Shown here in pieces: positions 24,677 to 36,409 of a DNA stretch of 64,000 nucleotides. Below the pieces are notes generated by a model. That model saw only the letters and a list, made by a program, of their open reading frames with translations, ran no database searches and was not told the DNA's origin. Where the stretch lies: contig OY829326.1 in NCBI GenBank assembly GCA_963691655.1, positions 53,127,776 to 53,191,775 on the forward strand. Direction: 5' to 3'. The position numbers were made by a program, and so were the translations under genes. Every line of letters starts with the position of its first letter. The stretch's first letter is position 1. The DNA is from Toxonevra muliebris. Lineage: Eukaryota; Arthropoda; Insecta; Diptera; Pallopteridae.

Positions 24677-27640
24677 ATTGGTATTACAATGTAAAAAAAA
24701 GGTTTAATGTGTATTCAATATGAAACATTTCAATTTAACATTGTTAACCGTAAACTTACCATTTTTGCTTTAAATTGAAAATGGCAATTAATTTCAAATT
24801 GTACTTTTTTGAGTTAAAGACTTTCGCCAGTCTTTTCTATCAATTACAATTTGTTCACTGTTACATGTTTTTAAATTTAATATAACGTGAAATCTTTGCT
24901 GCCATATTGCTCCCAAGAGCGAGCAGATTCCTTGCAACCAAGCTTTTTCAGTGGGAATAAAATATAAATGAAACGTTAATTTTCAATGCCATTGTTTCAT
25001 TAGTATTGAAATTTTCAAAAGAAATTTGCTCTTCATTATTCGTACAACTTTCTATATTAATGGCAAAATCAAGACATTACAAAAATAATACAGTATTTCC
25101 CAATATGAACATAGTTTAGTGGGTACTTTCTTGCAATTTGGTTTGCATACTTGTACCAATTGACAGCCCTTGAATTACATTTTTTCAATTTAGTTAACCA
25201 TCATCAATGCCATCAATTCCAAGAATATTATTATTATTGCATAAATCTTAAATAAATTATTTCGATATCAATCAAGAATTTGACAGAAAATCAAACTGTA
25301 TGAAGGATAAATCAACAAAGTAATTGACTGAGTGAGGTTGCAACTAAGTGGGTATAACTACATGGAAGGCAGTAGCAGGAAAACCACTCGAATATGCAAT
25401 GAAAGGTAAGGTTAGGCAATTTAAATAAGCTCCTAAATCAATCAAGTACTATTACAAAACTGTTAGCTACTGTTTCTTAGCTTCTACGAACTGTTGCAGC
25501 ATATTAACATGTAGCACATTGACGTTGACAAGCGCTTTGTATTAATGCTAGTTACTTTTAACATTCACAATATATCAACAACATATTCAGAAAGGTCGTG
25601 AAAAAGAAAAGAAACCAGAGAAAAAGATAAAGAGCGAAAAAGAAAGAATGATGTAGAAAGTGAGAACACATTAACTTCACCTGTCAGTTTAACTTTGCAA
25701 ATTTAGAAATACAAACACTCGCTCACACACACACACATAAATAAACAAATAAACAAACGAACATGGAAAAAATTATCATTTTCGCACTTCCGTTTCAACT
25801 GTTCAAAAAATACAATGGTGGCCTTGGCGGAAGTAACAGAGTAAAAGAAGAAGAAGAAAAGTACGTACCTATACAAACACAAATATAAATTGTACCATAA
25901 ACAAAGTACACGCATACAAACAAACAGAAAAAGAAACGTATACATAGATTTGGTGTGACATTTACACATATAGACACACACTAAAACACTCAAAAACACA
26001 TACACTCACACATATTTACACAAATTAACAATTCAAATGTCAAGCCAAACACTTGGGAAATTAAATTCAGTGTCAATTGGATATAAATGATGCGAAGATA
26101 CGGCAACGAACAAGCATCCGAACTAAACTACGGAAAAGTGCGACAAATTTACGATTGCTTAAATTCATTTTTTTTTGAAGGCTAGGGTGGAAATTTGCAA
26201 AAGTTAAGTGCAGAAGTAGGCGTGGAAGGACTTCAAGGTGACCAAAGCCAAATCACTTAAATGAAGATTTTTTGTAGAGCTTCATTCTATGTTTTTCTGC
26301 TTATCAAAAATGAAGCAGTTTGTTAAATAAAATTGTGGATTTTTTTTTGTTAGCTTCACTTTCGTTTCATTTTTAGTTTTATGTTTTTTTTCTAATTTTC
26401 CTGAATTTTCGTGATTTTTTTTCTTCTTTGAAACGCATCATTGAGTTTGTTTGCGTGGTTTTTCTTTTCGTTCTAATTTTTTTTTTGTGTGTTTTTTGCT
26501 TGCTGCGGAAAAACGATTTCCATTTCAATTTCACTTTTTTTTGTTAGTCGGTTTTATTTTAATGTTGAAAGCGAAAAATAGAATAAACCAAACCGAACGG
26601 AACGTGAAAGTCAGCGAGAAGATAAAGTATCATTTTCAAAAAGCCAGCCAACACCTTATTCTCTTCCCCTGTTTTTCTTCCTCTTTTCCTTTTGCATTCG
26701 TCTACAAAACTAGAAAAGCGCGTTCCCAAAAAAAAAAAAGAAAAAAGAAAAGTGAAATTTAAGTGGAAAGAAAAAGTTCGTATATGAACATTATTTAGAT
26801 AGGCAAAAAGAGATAGAAAAAAAAGTACTTACTAAAAATATTTTAAGTCGGCACTTTTTCTTTTCGCATTTTTTTGTTTTTTTTTCTTTTTCGTTTTAGT
26901 TTTAGTTTTTTTTATTTTTATTTTTTTTTTTTGCTTTGAGCATTGCAGTTCTCAACACTTAATGTATTCGCAGTGCATAAATTAGCGAATTAAACAAATT
27001 TTTTTTATTACATTCCATTCACATTTAAGTAACAAATATATTATTTCTCATACTTTTTGTGCATGTGTGTTGTAGTATTTAGGGTACTCCTCTACTAATT
27101 ATAAAATATTATCTATGTAATGGAATTTACTAAAAGGGTGGAAATTTTCAAATAACACAAATACCTTAAATTTAAATTCAGAGTTGAAGAAATTATTTTT
27201 AAGTGATTGAAAAAAGTATGAGGAAGATTAAATTTCAGCTTAGATATTATAATTTCTAGATAGCAGTTATCATGATTAAGAGAATAAATGTCACAATTAT
27301 GAGTTGGTGTTGTTATTGTTTGTAATAAGTTACATTTATAGAGATTCCAGAATAGTAAAAAAAAAATATTATATACATCGCTTTCATCCCAAAAACCGGT
27401 GATCATAATTTTTCTGACCAATTGCTCAGTTCTCAAACATTCTTGTAGCAATATTTCCAGTAGTTTCTATTCTATTTTTCATTACGCTTGTTGTTTCAAT
27501 TGTAGTATATACTGATGGATCCATGTTTCATTAACTTCCACATTTTATTTAGATTTTCGTTGACGTTTTTGATTGATTGTATGTTTAAAGTCGATAACAT
27601 TTGGAAAGAAATATTAATTTATTTAAATACAATATACTGA
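24677..27640. other. AT-rich non-coding DNA with CA and poly-T tracts
   Basis: No supported gene. A CA-rich block runs from 25700 to 26010, with (AC)n near 25723-25736. Poly-T-rich sequence occurs at 26340-26560 and 26860-27010. The open frames here (25703-26005 minus, 26451-26762 plus) are C/V/F- or K/F-rich repeat translations. Confidence 0.45.
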
Positions 27641-27649
27641 AATGGATTC

Positions 27650-28100
27650 CAAATTTTTTATCCGTATCTCACCAAAAAAAGCGCTCAATATTAGCTTCCA
27701 GTTCATTAACAGTTGCATGCTTGTCTGCATAGACCAACGACTTCACATATCCCCAAAACAAAAATGATTCAAAAGTATCAAAAAGCACAATCTTGAAGAC
27801 CAATCGAAGGTTTACTTTAATCTGCGAAATTACAACGTATACGATGGTTATAATTCTCGCGCTAATTGGGTTTTAGAAGACGGAGGCCAAGTTGCTGCGA
27901 GCGACGTAAAATTCGGATCTTCATAAATACTTTCACTTACGGCGGTTATTTTTTCTTCGGTACGTACTTTTCTTACACTTTATATTGGCATATTGTCGTG
28001 TTGTAACTTTGTGTTTCCAAATACATCCATGATATCACTAATAGGATGTTCAGTTGGCTCATTATGACTACCGAAAATTTGGACAACTTGAGCCATTACG
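27650..28100 (-). pseudogene. Transposase relic, FWGYVK-type DDE family
   Basis: Minus-strand remnants of an insect transposase. The C-terminal part (plus 27674-27800) encodes DWSSR..., then WGYVKSLVYADKHATVNE and LEANIERFF, the block after the last catalytic acid in a widespread mariner-like insect family. The N-terminal part (27880-28096) includes MAQVVQIFGSHNEPTE and VRTEEKITAVSESIYEDPN, the linker after the helix-turn-helix. The central catalytic region is missing, and frameshifts and stops occur. I recognise the motifs but not a confident family name. Confidence 0.6.
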
Positions 28101-28259
28101 GAGAGACTAATAAAATTTGCTTGGTTGGCTACAAGAAAAAGACCAAAAACAATATTAATTTCATAACTTTAATGTTCATCGTTTTTTAAATTTTCAACAT
28201 AATTGCCATTATTTTTCTGTACATTTTTGAAGCCGGTAGATCCGCTCCGAAAAACAGTC

Positions 28260-29125
28260 CGCAAAATATGTTTTTTGTTTTTTTTTTAAGAATTGCAACT
28301 TATCTTCTTATTATTGCCGAAGACCTTTTCTTTCAAAATTTTATTATTTTTGGAAACAACCAGAAACTACACGGCACTGGGTCCAGAGAATATGGTGCTA
28401 GACGAATTTCCTCAATCCCAGAGAGCGCAGTGAAGTTGTTCGTTTTTTCAGCAGTGTCAGCTGGGCATTATCGTGATGAAAAAAGTAATGACGCAGTTCA
28501 AATTTTTTTCGGGTTTCCGAACAAGTTTTCGAAAATTTGTTGTAAGCAGATTTTCGTATATCATTTAGCAGCTAGCGCCTCTCCAGTTTTTGGAAGAATA
28601 ACAGCAACAATTTTTTTCTTTGGCGAAATAAATTGACACCATTACTTTTGCTCCTGACTTCTGTTGCTTTTGGCTTTAATAGTTCGATTAGCATCTTCTG
28701 AGCTTTATACCATCGATTGTTGCTTGATTTCTGGGTAGTACTTGAAAAAACGAGCTGTTACAATTTTATTGAAGGTGCTGGACTCTTCATTTTTAAATGT
28801 TTGAAGAAAATTTTGGGTAAAACACAAATGCGCCTCTTTTTGAGCATGATTTCTTTGTGCATCCATGATAGTCTCTAAATACTTGCGATACAGTTCCAGT
28901 TATTCAGCAATCATTTCCTGTGCCAATCTTGGATCTTCATCAATTTTGGACTTCGCAGAACCAAACTTACGTCATCAGTCAAAGTTTTTGTTCGACCTTC
29001 ACTAGATTCGCCCTCCACAGAAAAATGTACAATACGAAGAAAAGCGATGTTGCATTCTCTCCATATGCTATTTGGCACTCATTAAATATTTCCACAAGCT
29101 TGAGGTTACGCCGAAATCCGTAAAG
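28260..29125 (-). pseudogene. Mariner-like (DD34D) transposase relic
   Basis: Minus-strand decayed transposase. From N to C: VEIFNECQIAYGENA (DNA-binding region), EGRTKTLTDD, EIKQQSMV (the usual block after the first catalytic region), AKVMVS, then HHDNAQ with the second catalytic Asp (plus 28470-28472), IEEIRLAPYS, and PCSFWLFPKI. In the last block Ser replaces the third catalytic Asp (plus 28367-28369). About 34 codons separate the last two sites, as in mariner elements. Several frame changes and stops make it non-functional. The extreme N-terminus may continue beyond the SINE (29612-29700, MGTKERKAT). Confidence 0.68.
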
Positions 29126-29144
29126 TAGTAAGCCGAATTTTTTG

Positions 29145-29599
29145 ACGAACTCGAAAGTCTAGTGGATAGTGCACAAGACTTTCACCCAGAAGGTTGCGTG
29201 TTCGATTCCCGTCTTGGTCTGGTGGTTAATTCTCATAAACTTCTTATATTCACTATCGATATGAAGTAAATGAGAATTATATGAAAGTGAGCAAGTACAC
29301 ACCTTGGTTGGTAATAGCAAATCCACCAAGCTGATAAAAAATAGCCACACTGCCGTTTGGAATCGGCTTTAAACTATAGGTCCAACCATCGCCACTGTGG
29401 TCTAGTGGCAGAGTGTCAGACTCTTATCTCTGGAGATCCGAATTCGATTCTCGGCTTGGGTATATTTCTTATCTATCTTTCTTTCTCTCTTCATTTCTTT
29501 CTTTCATAACTTAGGCCTTTGGTACTATAGATCTCATAGATCGCAGTGCCTGACTTTCGAGTCGTCTTTGCTTCAAATAATAACAATAAATAAATAAAC
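29145..29599 (+). mobile_element. Dimeric tRNA-like SINE, type A tail (copy 2)
   Basis: The same two-headed structure as the 57.0-kb copy: a tRNA-Glu-like head (B box near 29199-29211), a shared body, a second tRNA-like unit with A-box-like TGGTCTAGTGG (from about 29398) and B-box-like ATTCGATTCTC, a TTTCTTTCTC stretch, then AGATCGCAGTGCCTGA and a TAATAACAATAAATAAA tail. An imperfect 12-bp target duplication flanks it: CCGAATTTTTTG at 29133-29144 and CCGAATTTCTTG at 29600-29611. The mismatch and head substitutions suggest it is older than the 57-kb copy. Confidence 0.85.
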
Positions 29600-29611
29600 C
29601 CGAATTTCTTG

Positions 29612-30199
29612 CTGTTATAGCGGTGGAAGTTCTACCGACTCTTTCTCAGTAGCTTTACGTTCTTTTGTCCCCATTTTGACTATTTAATTTTGTTAGCCCC
29701 CTCGTAATTTTGAAGTGAATTTCCAAAATATTATGGCTTTGATCAAGCGTTAATCGATTAGATTCGATTCAAAGAATACTGAAAAAAAAATAAGAAGAAT
29801 AATAATTTCAAAAAAATCAATCCAAAATAAAGGCAATATAATTGAATAAAATGATAAATCGTATGATTGAAAGAAGCTCTCCTGTTACCTCTTTTTATGT
29901 TAACCATTGAGACGGAATCACCCTGTCTCTGTAAAAATAATAAATTGTGAAAACATACAAAGTTCAATTCTACTCCTATGAAAAAAAAAATCGTTACATA
30001 GAATACCTCCAAACGTTTTTTATTTAGAGTTATCACTGCACTTGGAAAAAGTGTTCACTATAGCGAGTATTCGTTATGCCGACATTCGCTATACCAGCGT
30101 ACTTTATACTGAATTATATGAAAGTATATGTGGAAAATAAGAGTTCAAGAAAGCAGAAATTTAAAGAGCCAATTTATTTTCTTTAATGTTGTTCACCCA
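29612..30199. other. AT-rich spacer with possible transposon edge
   Basis: No gene. 29612-29700 may carry the N-terminus of the mariner relic on the minus strand. 30040-30110 contains CTATAGCGAGTATTCGTTAT and ATTCGCTATA words similar in style to pogo/Tigger-type termini; support is too weak for a call. Confidence 0.35.
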
Positions 30200-30816
30200 A
30201 TTATGTTTTTAGGGCCGCAAAGGAGGGAAGACGAACGCGACCTGAGTTACTTAAGGCGCGACGCAATGCAAATAACCTTGGCCATAAACACAGCTTTAGA
30301 AGTATACCCTTTGAAAACACCCAATTTTCCGATGCTAACTCCCCTCGAGAGCCATAGAAAAGGCTAATAGGAGGTGGAAGTCACTAACATCCTGCATTAT
30401 CTCTCGTGCAACATGGCCCTCATATAATGAAGATAAGTCTCGCGAGTTTTTAACCAAGAAACGTACCGACACAGTACCGGCTAACAGCAGCCTACACCGA
30501 TCACTGGTGTATAGATACCCACGCAGAGAAACTGCGCATCCCTTTTAATACCCACTGCAGAAGTTGCGGAAACTTAGAAGAAAATTAAACAATTTCTTTG
30601 TGAATGTCCAGCCTTGGAAAGTATTTCCTTGATAACTTGTCCGATTGCTCGGCAGTCAGTCCAAAGATACTGCTAGGATACCTAATCACCACGGTGTAGG
30701 TTTAGTAAGAACGCAGCATTAATTCTAGCTCAATGACGAAGTAGTTTCAAAACGGCACTATAGAGCTAATTGTGACTCACAGTGGGTCTGCTGTGGGTCA
30801 GCCATCTTAACCAACC
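30200..30816 (+). mobile_element. LINE 3' end with CCTAA-type terminus
   Basis: A decayed ORF2 C-terminus and 3' UTR on the plus strand. Recognisable blocks: RWKSLTSC..SRATWP (30376 on), DHWCIDTHAEKLRIPFN, CRSCG and LCECPAL (Cys/His finger near 30556-30620). The 3' UTR carries GTAGTTTCAAAACGGC (30741-30756), GAGCTAATTGTGA and CAGCCATCTTAACCAACC, its end. The order and motifs match the copies at 46.7 and 54 kb. Several frameshifts and stops; no reverse transcriptase domain is left. Confidence 0.72.
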
Positions 30817-32924
30817 AATCGGTGCTGATCCGTACTTAACCCGTTTTCAGACCATTAATACGAATCAAATTTTATTTCGTTCAATTTCCATTTCGGCAAA
30901 GCCGTTTTCATTTCGTCAACCATAGGCTAGGTTTTTATGAGTAAAATTAATATTTTGATTATTGATTAGAAGTTGTAAATCAAATTCTGTTAGACTACAA
31001 AAATGTTCAACATTTATTCCTTGCACCAAAATACAATAAATATAAAAATATAAAATATACTAATACGAATATAATTTGAAAAATCACTGTCAAGTGCAGC
31101 AACCAAAAAAACAAAAAACAACAACAAAAATAATGAAACAACCACGACAACAGCAAATTATGAATACGAATTTCTTTTTTTTTATCCCCTAAGTCACAAT
31201 AAATTACATACACGTCTCTAAAGATTTTAATAAGGATAATAAGAAAGAAATAAAGCGAAACAAATATATACACGAGTGTATAATGATATTCCACACAAAA
31301 CGATAATAATGACAGAAGCAACAACAACAACAAAACCACAACAGCAGAATAAGACAAATACATACACAGACACACATACAATAAGAAAAGAAATATACTA
31401 TATCATTAACGAATTGTCACACTTGTCCTCCATGATGAGGGAAGGCACACCCACTGAGCAGCTCAACACAGACAGCAAAAACAATGAGACAATACAAATG
31501 CAGAGGAGGAGGTAGAGCAATAATACGATGAAGATCAAGTAGAGAAGAGAAAAATGTATGTTAAAATATGAGATGTGAGAAGTGAAATACAAGAAGGCAA
31601 CAGCAACAGCAGCAGCACATGACATGAGTGAATCTCTCAACGAAATGAATGAAGAAGGATTCCAACTTTGAAATATATTCTTTTAAAGCCTAAGGATCTG
31701 TGAAATAGAAATGAGAGAACTTAACAAAATTCCATTGTTATTATAACATCTCAAGAAGCTAACGAACGAATATATGAAGGAGAAAATGTCCACTCTACTA
31801 CAACAAGAGACAAGCACGCACACATTCACATTGCCTCCACTTTATGCAGGTGTGCATATGTTTATGTACGTGAGGTAATTTTTTTTATATACCTATGTGT
31901 GTGTGTGTGTATGCGTGTTTGTGCACGTGTGTGCATTTGTCACAAATTAAGACAAATGTGAAAATCGCCTAAGTAAGTGCGAACAAATCCAACTGAGTTG
32001 CATGCATACATACACAAGTGTATATATATATGTGCGTATGTAGTAGCATGTATGCTTGAGAGTATTCCCTGAGTGGCTGTTGAAGCTGTTGCCTGCTTAC
32101 TTTGCTTACTTACTTGCTGTTGCTGCTGCTGCTGCTTCTACTCAAGTGTGTAAATATGTGTGTATGCGTGATGTTTTTTCCTTGCTTATGTTTTTGTTAT
32201 TGCTGTTGTTGTCAAGTATGCGAAGCAAATTTTATGCCTTAAAAACATTTTCGCTATTAACGCTACTCACTCACTCACTTACGCCTCAAACTTTTCTTAT
32301 TTTTTTAGCAATTGTGTGAATGTGGTGCAAATGGCCCACAGTGTCATTGCTCCGGGGCCATTTAAAAAGTGAAGGTCATGGTGAAGTGTTGTGCAGCACA
32401 GTATTCATAATTCATTTTTTTTTTTTTCTTTTTTTTCTGCTTTTATGTTTTTTGTTGAATAGCAATTTGACATTGAATAAATGCCGAAATGACAAAAGAC
32501 AAAAGAAAAGTGCTGAAGTAAAAGGATTAATCGGAATTTATATAAATGGCATTTTAAAAATGCATTTATTTTAGACAATATCAGTTCAAATGAAAGGATC
32601 TGCATCTGGAATAAAGGATTATGGGTATTCACGGGTTGATGGGAAAGTCACGGATTGCGGAAGTTACACTTTCCCACCTTTAAACTCGTAAGAATAATCC
32701 AAAATATTTTCAATATTTTTCAATGAGGTGGTAATATTTTGACAGTCAAACTATTTTGCATCTCTAATATTTGCTGAACGCTTACATGTTGGTGCTCAAA
32801 GTCGCAATTTTGCCTGTAGCTAAGAAACATAATATTTGTTGTAAAATCAATTTGGTTTCAGAGCAAAATCGAACTGAACTATCTACCTATCTATTTAAGA
32901 AGGGAGAGAACTTTCGACTAAAAA
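30817..32924. other. Non-coding DNA with CAA, TG and GCT repeats
   Basis: No supported gene. It holds CAA-rich stretches at 31100-31160 and 31310-31350, (TG)n near 31895-31915, TA/TG mixtures at 32010-32050 and a GCTGCT run near 32118-32138. Frames at 31007-31640 and 32056-32574 are repeat-driven. Confidence 0.45.
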
Positions 32925-33915
32925 TCAGACCAAATTCAGATTAATAATCAAGCCCAACTTAGATTAAAAATCAAATGAAAAATCGGACAAAAATTCCAGG
33001 CAAATTCTGACCAAAATTCAGACCAAATTATAATAAAAAATCACACTAAAATTCTGACAAAAAAAAAAACAGACCAAAACTCAAAAAATTTGACTAAACC
33101 AAATTCAAAAACTGAATCAGACCAAAATATAGGCCAAAGTTCAGAGTAAGAATTAGATATAAAATCGTACAAAAAATCAGTTTGATATTCTGATCAAAAT
33201 TTATGCCAAATTCTAACAAAAAATCACTTAAAAATTTAGACAAAAAACAGAGCAAAATTCAGACCAAACTCAAGTAAAAAAGCAGACTCAAATACAAACC
33301 AAACTCAGAAAAAAATGATACCGAAATTTCGGCGAAAAATCAGACTAAAATTCAGGTCAAAACTCAGGCTAAGAATTAAACAAAAAATCACACCAAGTCT
33401 AAAAATCAGATCAAAATTCATACCAAATTCTAACAAAAAAACATCAAAATTTATATAATAAACTGACTAAGAATCAGACTAAAACTCGGACCAAACTCAA
33501 AACTTAAAAACCAAAAATCATAATCAAATACAAACCAAATTCAGAAAAAAATAGAATCGAAATTCTGGCGAAAAATCAGACTAAATTTCAGGTCAAGCTA
33601 TGAATCGAACAAAAGTCAAATCAAAAATCAAATCAAATTTCAAACCGAAATTTGACCAAAACTTTGGTTAAAAGACCAAATTCATGGTCTTTTATGTGAA
33701 AAAAAATCTGAAAGTCAGGCCAAACTCAAATCAAAAACCATATAAAAAATCAGATAAAAATACATACCAAATTCTGACCAAAAATCAGCCCATAAATCAA
33801 ACCGAAATTCTCACAGAAATTTAGCCTCAAACTCATGCTAAGAATGAGACCAAAGTCAGGTAAAAAATTAGAACAAAAATAAGACTAAAAACGAAAGGCC
33901 TAAAAACTGTTAAAA
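32925..33915. repeat. CAGACC/AAAAATCA minisatellite (~1 kb)
   Basis: About 1 kb of quasi-periodic sequence made from two alternating words, AAAATTCAGACCAA and AAAAATCAGACT. They are spaced roughly 12-17 bp apart with much substitution and length variation (CAGGTC, CTGACC and CAAACC variants). The tract is nearly devoid of T-rich runs and has no frame. It ends in an A-run near 33911. Confidence 0.8.
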
Positions 33916-34248
33916 AAAAAAAATTATAATCAAGCTCTCCAAACGACACCACAATTTCAGGTTAAGATCGGTATATATAAATAGTTGCGAGAGAGACATT
34001 GTTGAGACAGACTCTCTGAATCCGTCACTGTCATAAATTATATTACTGAAGGATGGAGTGGGTATGAATCTTAACAATGGGTTAGCATGTCAGACAAAAG
34101 CAAAATTAATATATTAAAGAATGTGATAATTTCTTGATAAAAACTAAAACCTAACTATATTTTTCTATAATAAATACATAATCACCCCAATCTATTATTA
34201 CGAATTGCAGTTTTAAGGCACTGATACACTAAAAAATCAACCAACGAT

Positions 34249-34389
34249 ATGTCGAGCTCTTTCGTGCATGAAAATTACGACCGTGTACCTGAAGACGATA
34301 AATATATCAGAGGTCGTATACCTGAAGATAGTAGAGATCATATACTTGAGATGTTATTCCCCTCCCGTTTCCTCCCTCACCCCTTTTGA
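34249..34389 (+). other. Doubtful 46-codon open frame
   Basis: ATG to TGA, 46 residues, starting MSSSFVHENYDRVPEDDK. It holds an in-frame internal repeat of the DNA core CGTRTACCTGAAGAY; the repeat intervals, 33 and 24 nt, are both multiples of three. No domain is recognised, there is no splice-site evidence, and similar frames can arise by chance. Listed because its composition differs from the flanking low-complexity DNA. Confidence 0.15.
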
Positions 34390-35388
34390 ATCTACTTGTG
34401 GCGAGAAGTATGAAAATTTATTATCTTTTGCCATCATTTGGTAATTTGAAAGAGAAATTTGCCTATTTTTTGTTGAAATCATTTCTCAGTAATTACCTTT
34501 AAAATCAGTGAGCAACTGTAAGCAGTTACTCATCGCAGCCACATACATAATTAGTACTTGATAATTAAAATGTAAAAATAAATTCAATTGCCTGTGGTGC
34601 ATTCAATTGAAAAATATTGATATTGTAATCACAGTTGTGTGAGTTCTCTCAGCAATTAAAATTAAAGTAAATGAGGATTTTATCTTCCATTCAATTAAAC
34701 AACGAATTAATTTGTTAACAACAAATGCGAAAATGCGCGCGAAATGCAGATACCACATGACGTATGAGTGATATTATTTGGGAATGAATGAGTGAGCGAA
34801 GTAAGTGACTGAACAAGACAGTGAGTGACTGAATGCAATTTAATTGATTTACAACGGAATAATTAAATTAAAAATCACATAAATCAACATCAACAACATA
34901 GTGAAAGTGAAAATGTTTGCAACAGTGCAAGTAGCAGCAGCAATTTCAAACATAATATATATTAAAACCAAAAAACTGTACAAACAAATATATATACAAA
35001 TATCTAAGCATGTTGCCATTGTTTGCCAACACAAGTACAAAATTGCATCAAAACAAATACAATAATAAAAGCTAAAAAGCCAACAGCCACAACAACAACT
35101 ACTACAAATAAACAATAGATGGAACAAAGACATTTTTCAGCTGACAATAGTGCGCGTGTTTTCTTATGTGTGTGTGTGTGCGTGTGTGTAGCAAGCGTGA
35201 AACGAAAATCTGTAGAAGAAAATACTTTTGCCACTACTGCCACACAACAACTGCTCTGTCTCCTCTCCTTTCTCGACCTTCTTCAGCGACTGCTGTTTAT
35301 TTTTAGTGTGAATGCAATTGTTGCAATGGCAGCTTAAGGCGCACATGCACACACACACACATATACAAAGACAAACTTCAGATTTTAC

Positions 35389-35529
35389 ATGGCAACAGAC
35401 AACGACGGTGGCGGCAGCGGCAGCGGCTGCGGCGACAATGGCGGCAATGATGATGTCGACAATGATGATGAGACCAAAGAAGAAGACGCAGACAATAGTG
35501 CACACCATTTCATCGTTACAATTCTCTGA
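35389..35529 (+). other. Doubtful 46-codon acidic open frame
   Basis: ATG to TGA. The peptide begins MATDNDGGGSGSGCGDNGG and continues rich in Asp, Glu and Asn. It overlaps a GGC/GAT trinucleotide repeat, so the composition is explained by the DNA repeat. No domain or signal is visible. Confidence 0.12.
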
Positions 35530-36157
35530 ACTTTTGATAAAGTTAAGTCAAGTCGTGTCAAGTCGAAGAAGCGCAAAGAAGCAAGCTGAGTTACGCTGAA
35601 GTCGCATACAGTTTCCTATGAATGAAAGACATAAAAAGACTGACATGAAGAAACACGCCATTCATCCATTCAGTCAGTCATGCAATCAGTCAGTCAGTCA
35701 GTCAGTCAGTCGCTGACAAATGCACGTGTATACTAGTGCAGCTGCTGTTGTTGTTTTGTTGACTGTCGGCGAAAAATTGCAATAGAAAAGGCAAAGAAAT
35801 GGAACAAAAAAAGAAAAGGAAATGACAACGACGAACAAACTTTGAGTTTAGTTTTATTTATTTCATTCTTGTTTTCTATTTGCTCTTTCATTTTTATTTG
35901 TTGAAAAATTGTTTGCAAAATGTCATCGTCATCGTGTAAAAACAGAATTCTCAATTGTTTGTTTTCTGCTGTTTTTGTTGTATGCTTGAAAAATTACGCG
36001 ATGTCAAATATAAGGAATTTACTCATAATAATATTAAAATTAATAGTTAATACTAATAACTTTCAGTTTCCGGAAAAAAAGCACGCATTAAAATTAATGG
36101 AGTTATGTTCTTCATATTTTTTTATATTATGAAATGATTGCAAAACTTACACTTTAA

Positions 36158-36339
36158 CCCATTGTAAACTGTGATTTCAGAATAATATAACTTTTCTAAT
36201 AACCTTCAAAGATTTTTGCTGTAAAAAGTACTGATTTTTTACAGATGCCATAACTTAACGCTAGAGTACACTTTTTGTACTAGAGAAATACTAAAATCAT
36301 TTAATCATTTTTAGTCACTATCTCTCAGGCCAATATGGG
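36158..36339. mobile_element. TTAA-flanked piggyBac-like MITE c
   Basis: A 182-bp unit between TTAA sites (36154-36157, 36340-36343), starting CCCATTGTAAACTG and ending GGCCAATATGGG. The short imperfect terminal repeat is CCCATWKTG. Unlike MITEs a, b, d and e, no clear subterminal palindrome is seen. It is the weakest member of the set. Confidence 0.5.
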
Positions 36340-36409
36340 TTAATCTTCAGTTAAACTTGAAAATGAAAGCCATTTTCAAGTTTTTGAAATCACTGCAGTG
36401 GGAAATACT

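Larger units (their letters stand above)
33916..36153. other. Non-coding DNA with CA/TG, CAGT and GCG-type repeats
   Basis: No confident gene. (TG)n at 35168-35188, (CA)n at 35349-35361, GGCGGCAGCGGCAG-type repeats at 35410-35450 and (CAGT)n at about 35683-35711. Two short open frames (34249 and 35389) are listed separately as doubtful. Confidence 0.45.

Noticed and set aside
32925..33915. CRISPR-like array of spaced repeats
   Set aside because: The words are too short and variable, with irregular spacing and no conserved repeat/spacer structure; the context is a eukaryotic genome.
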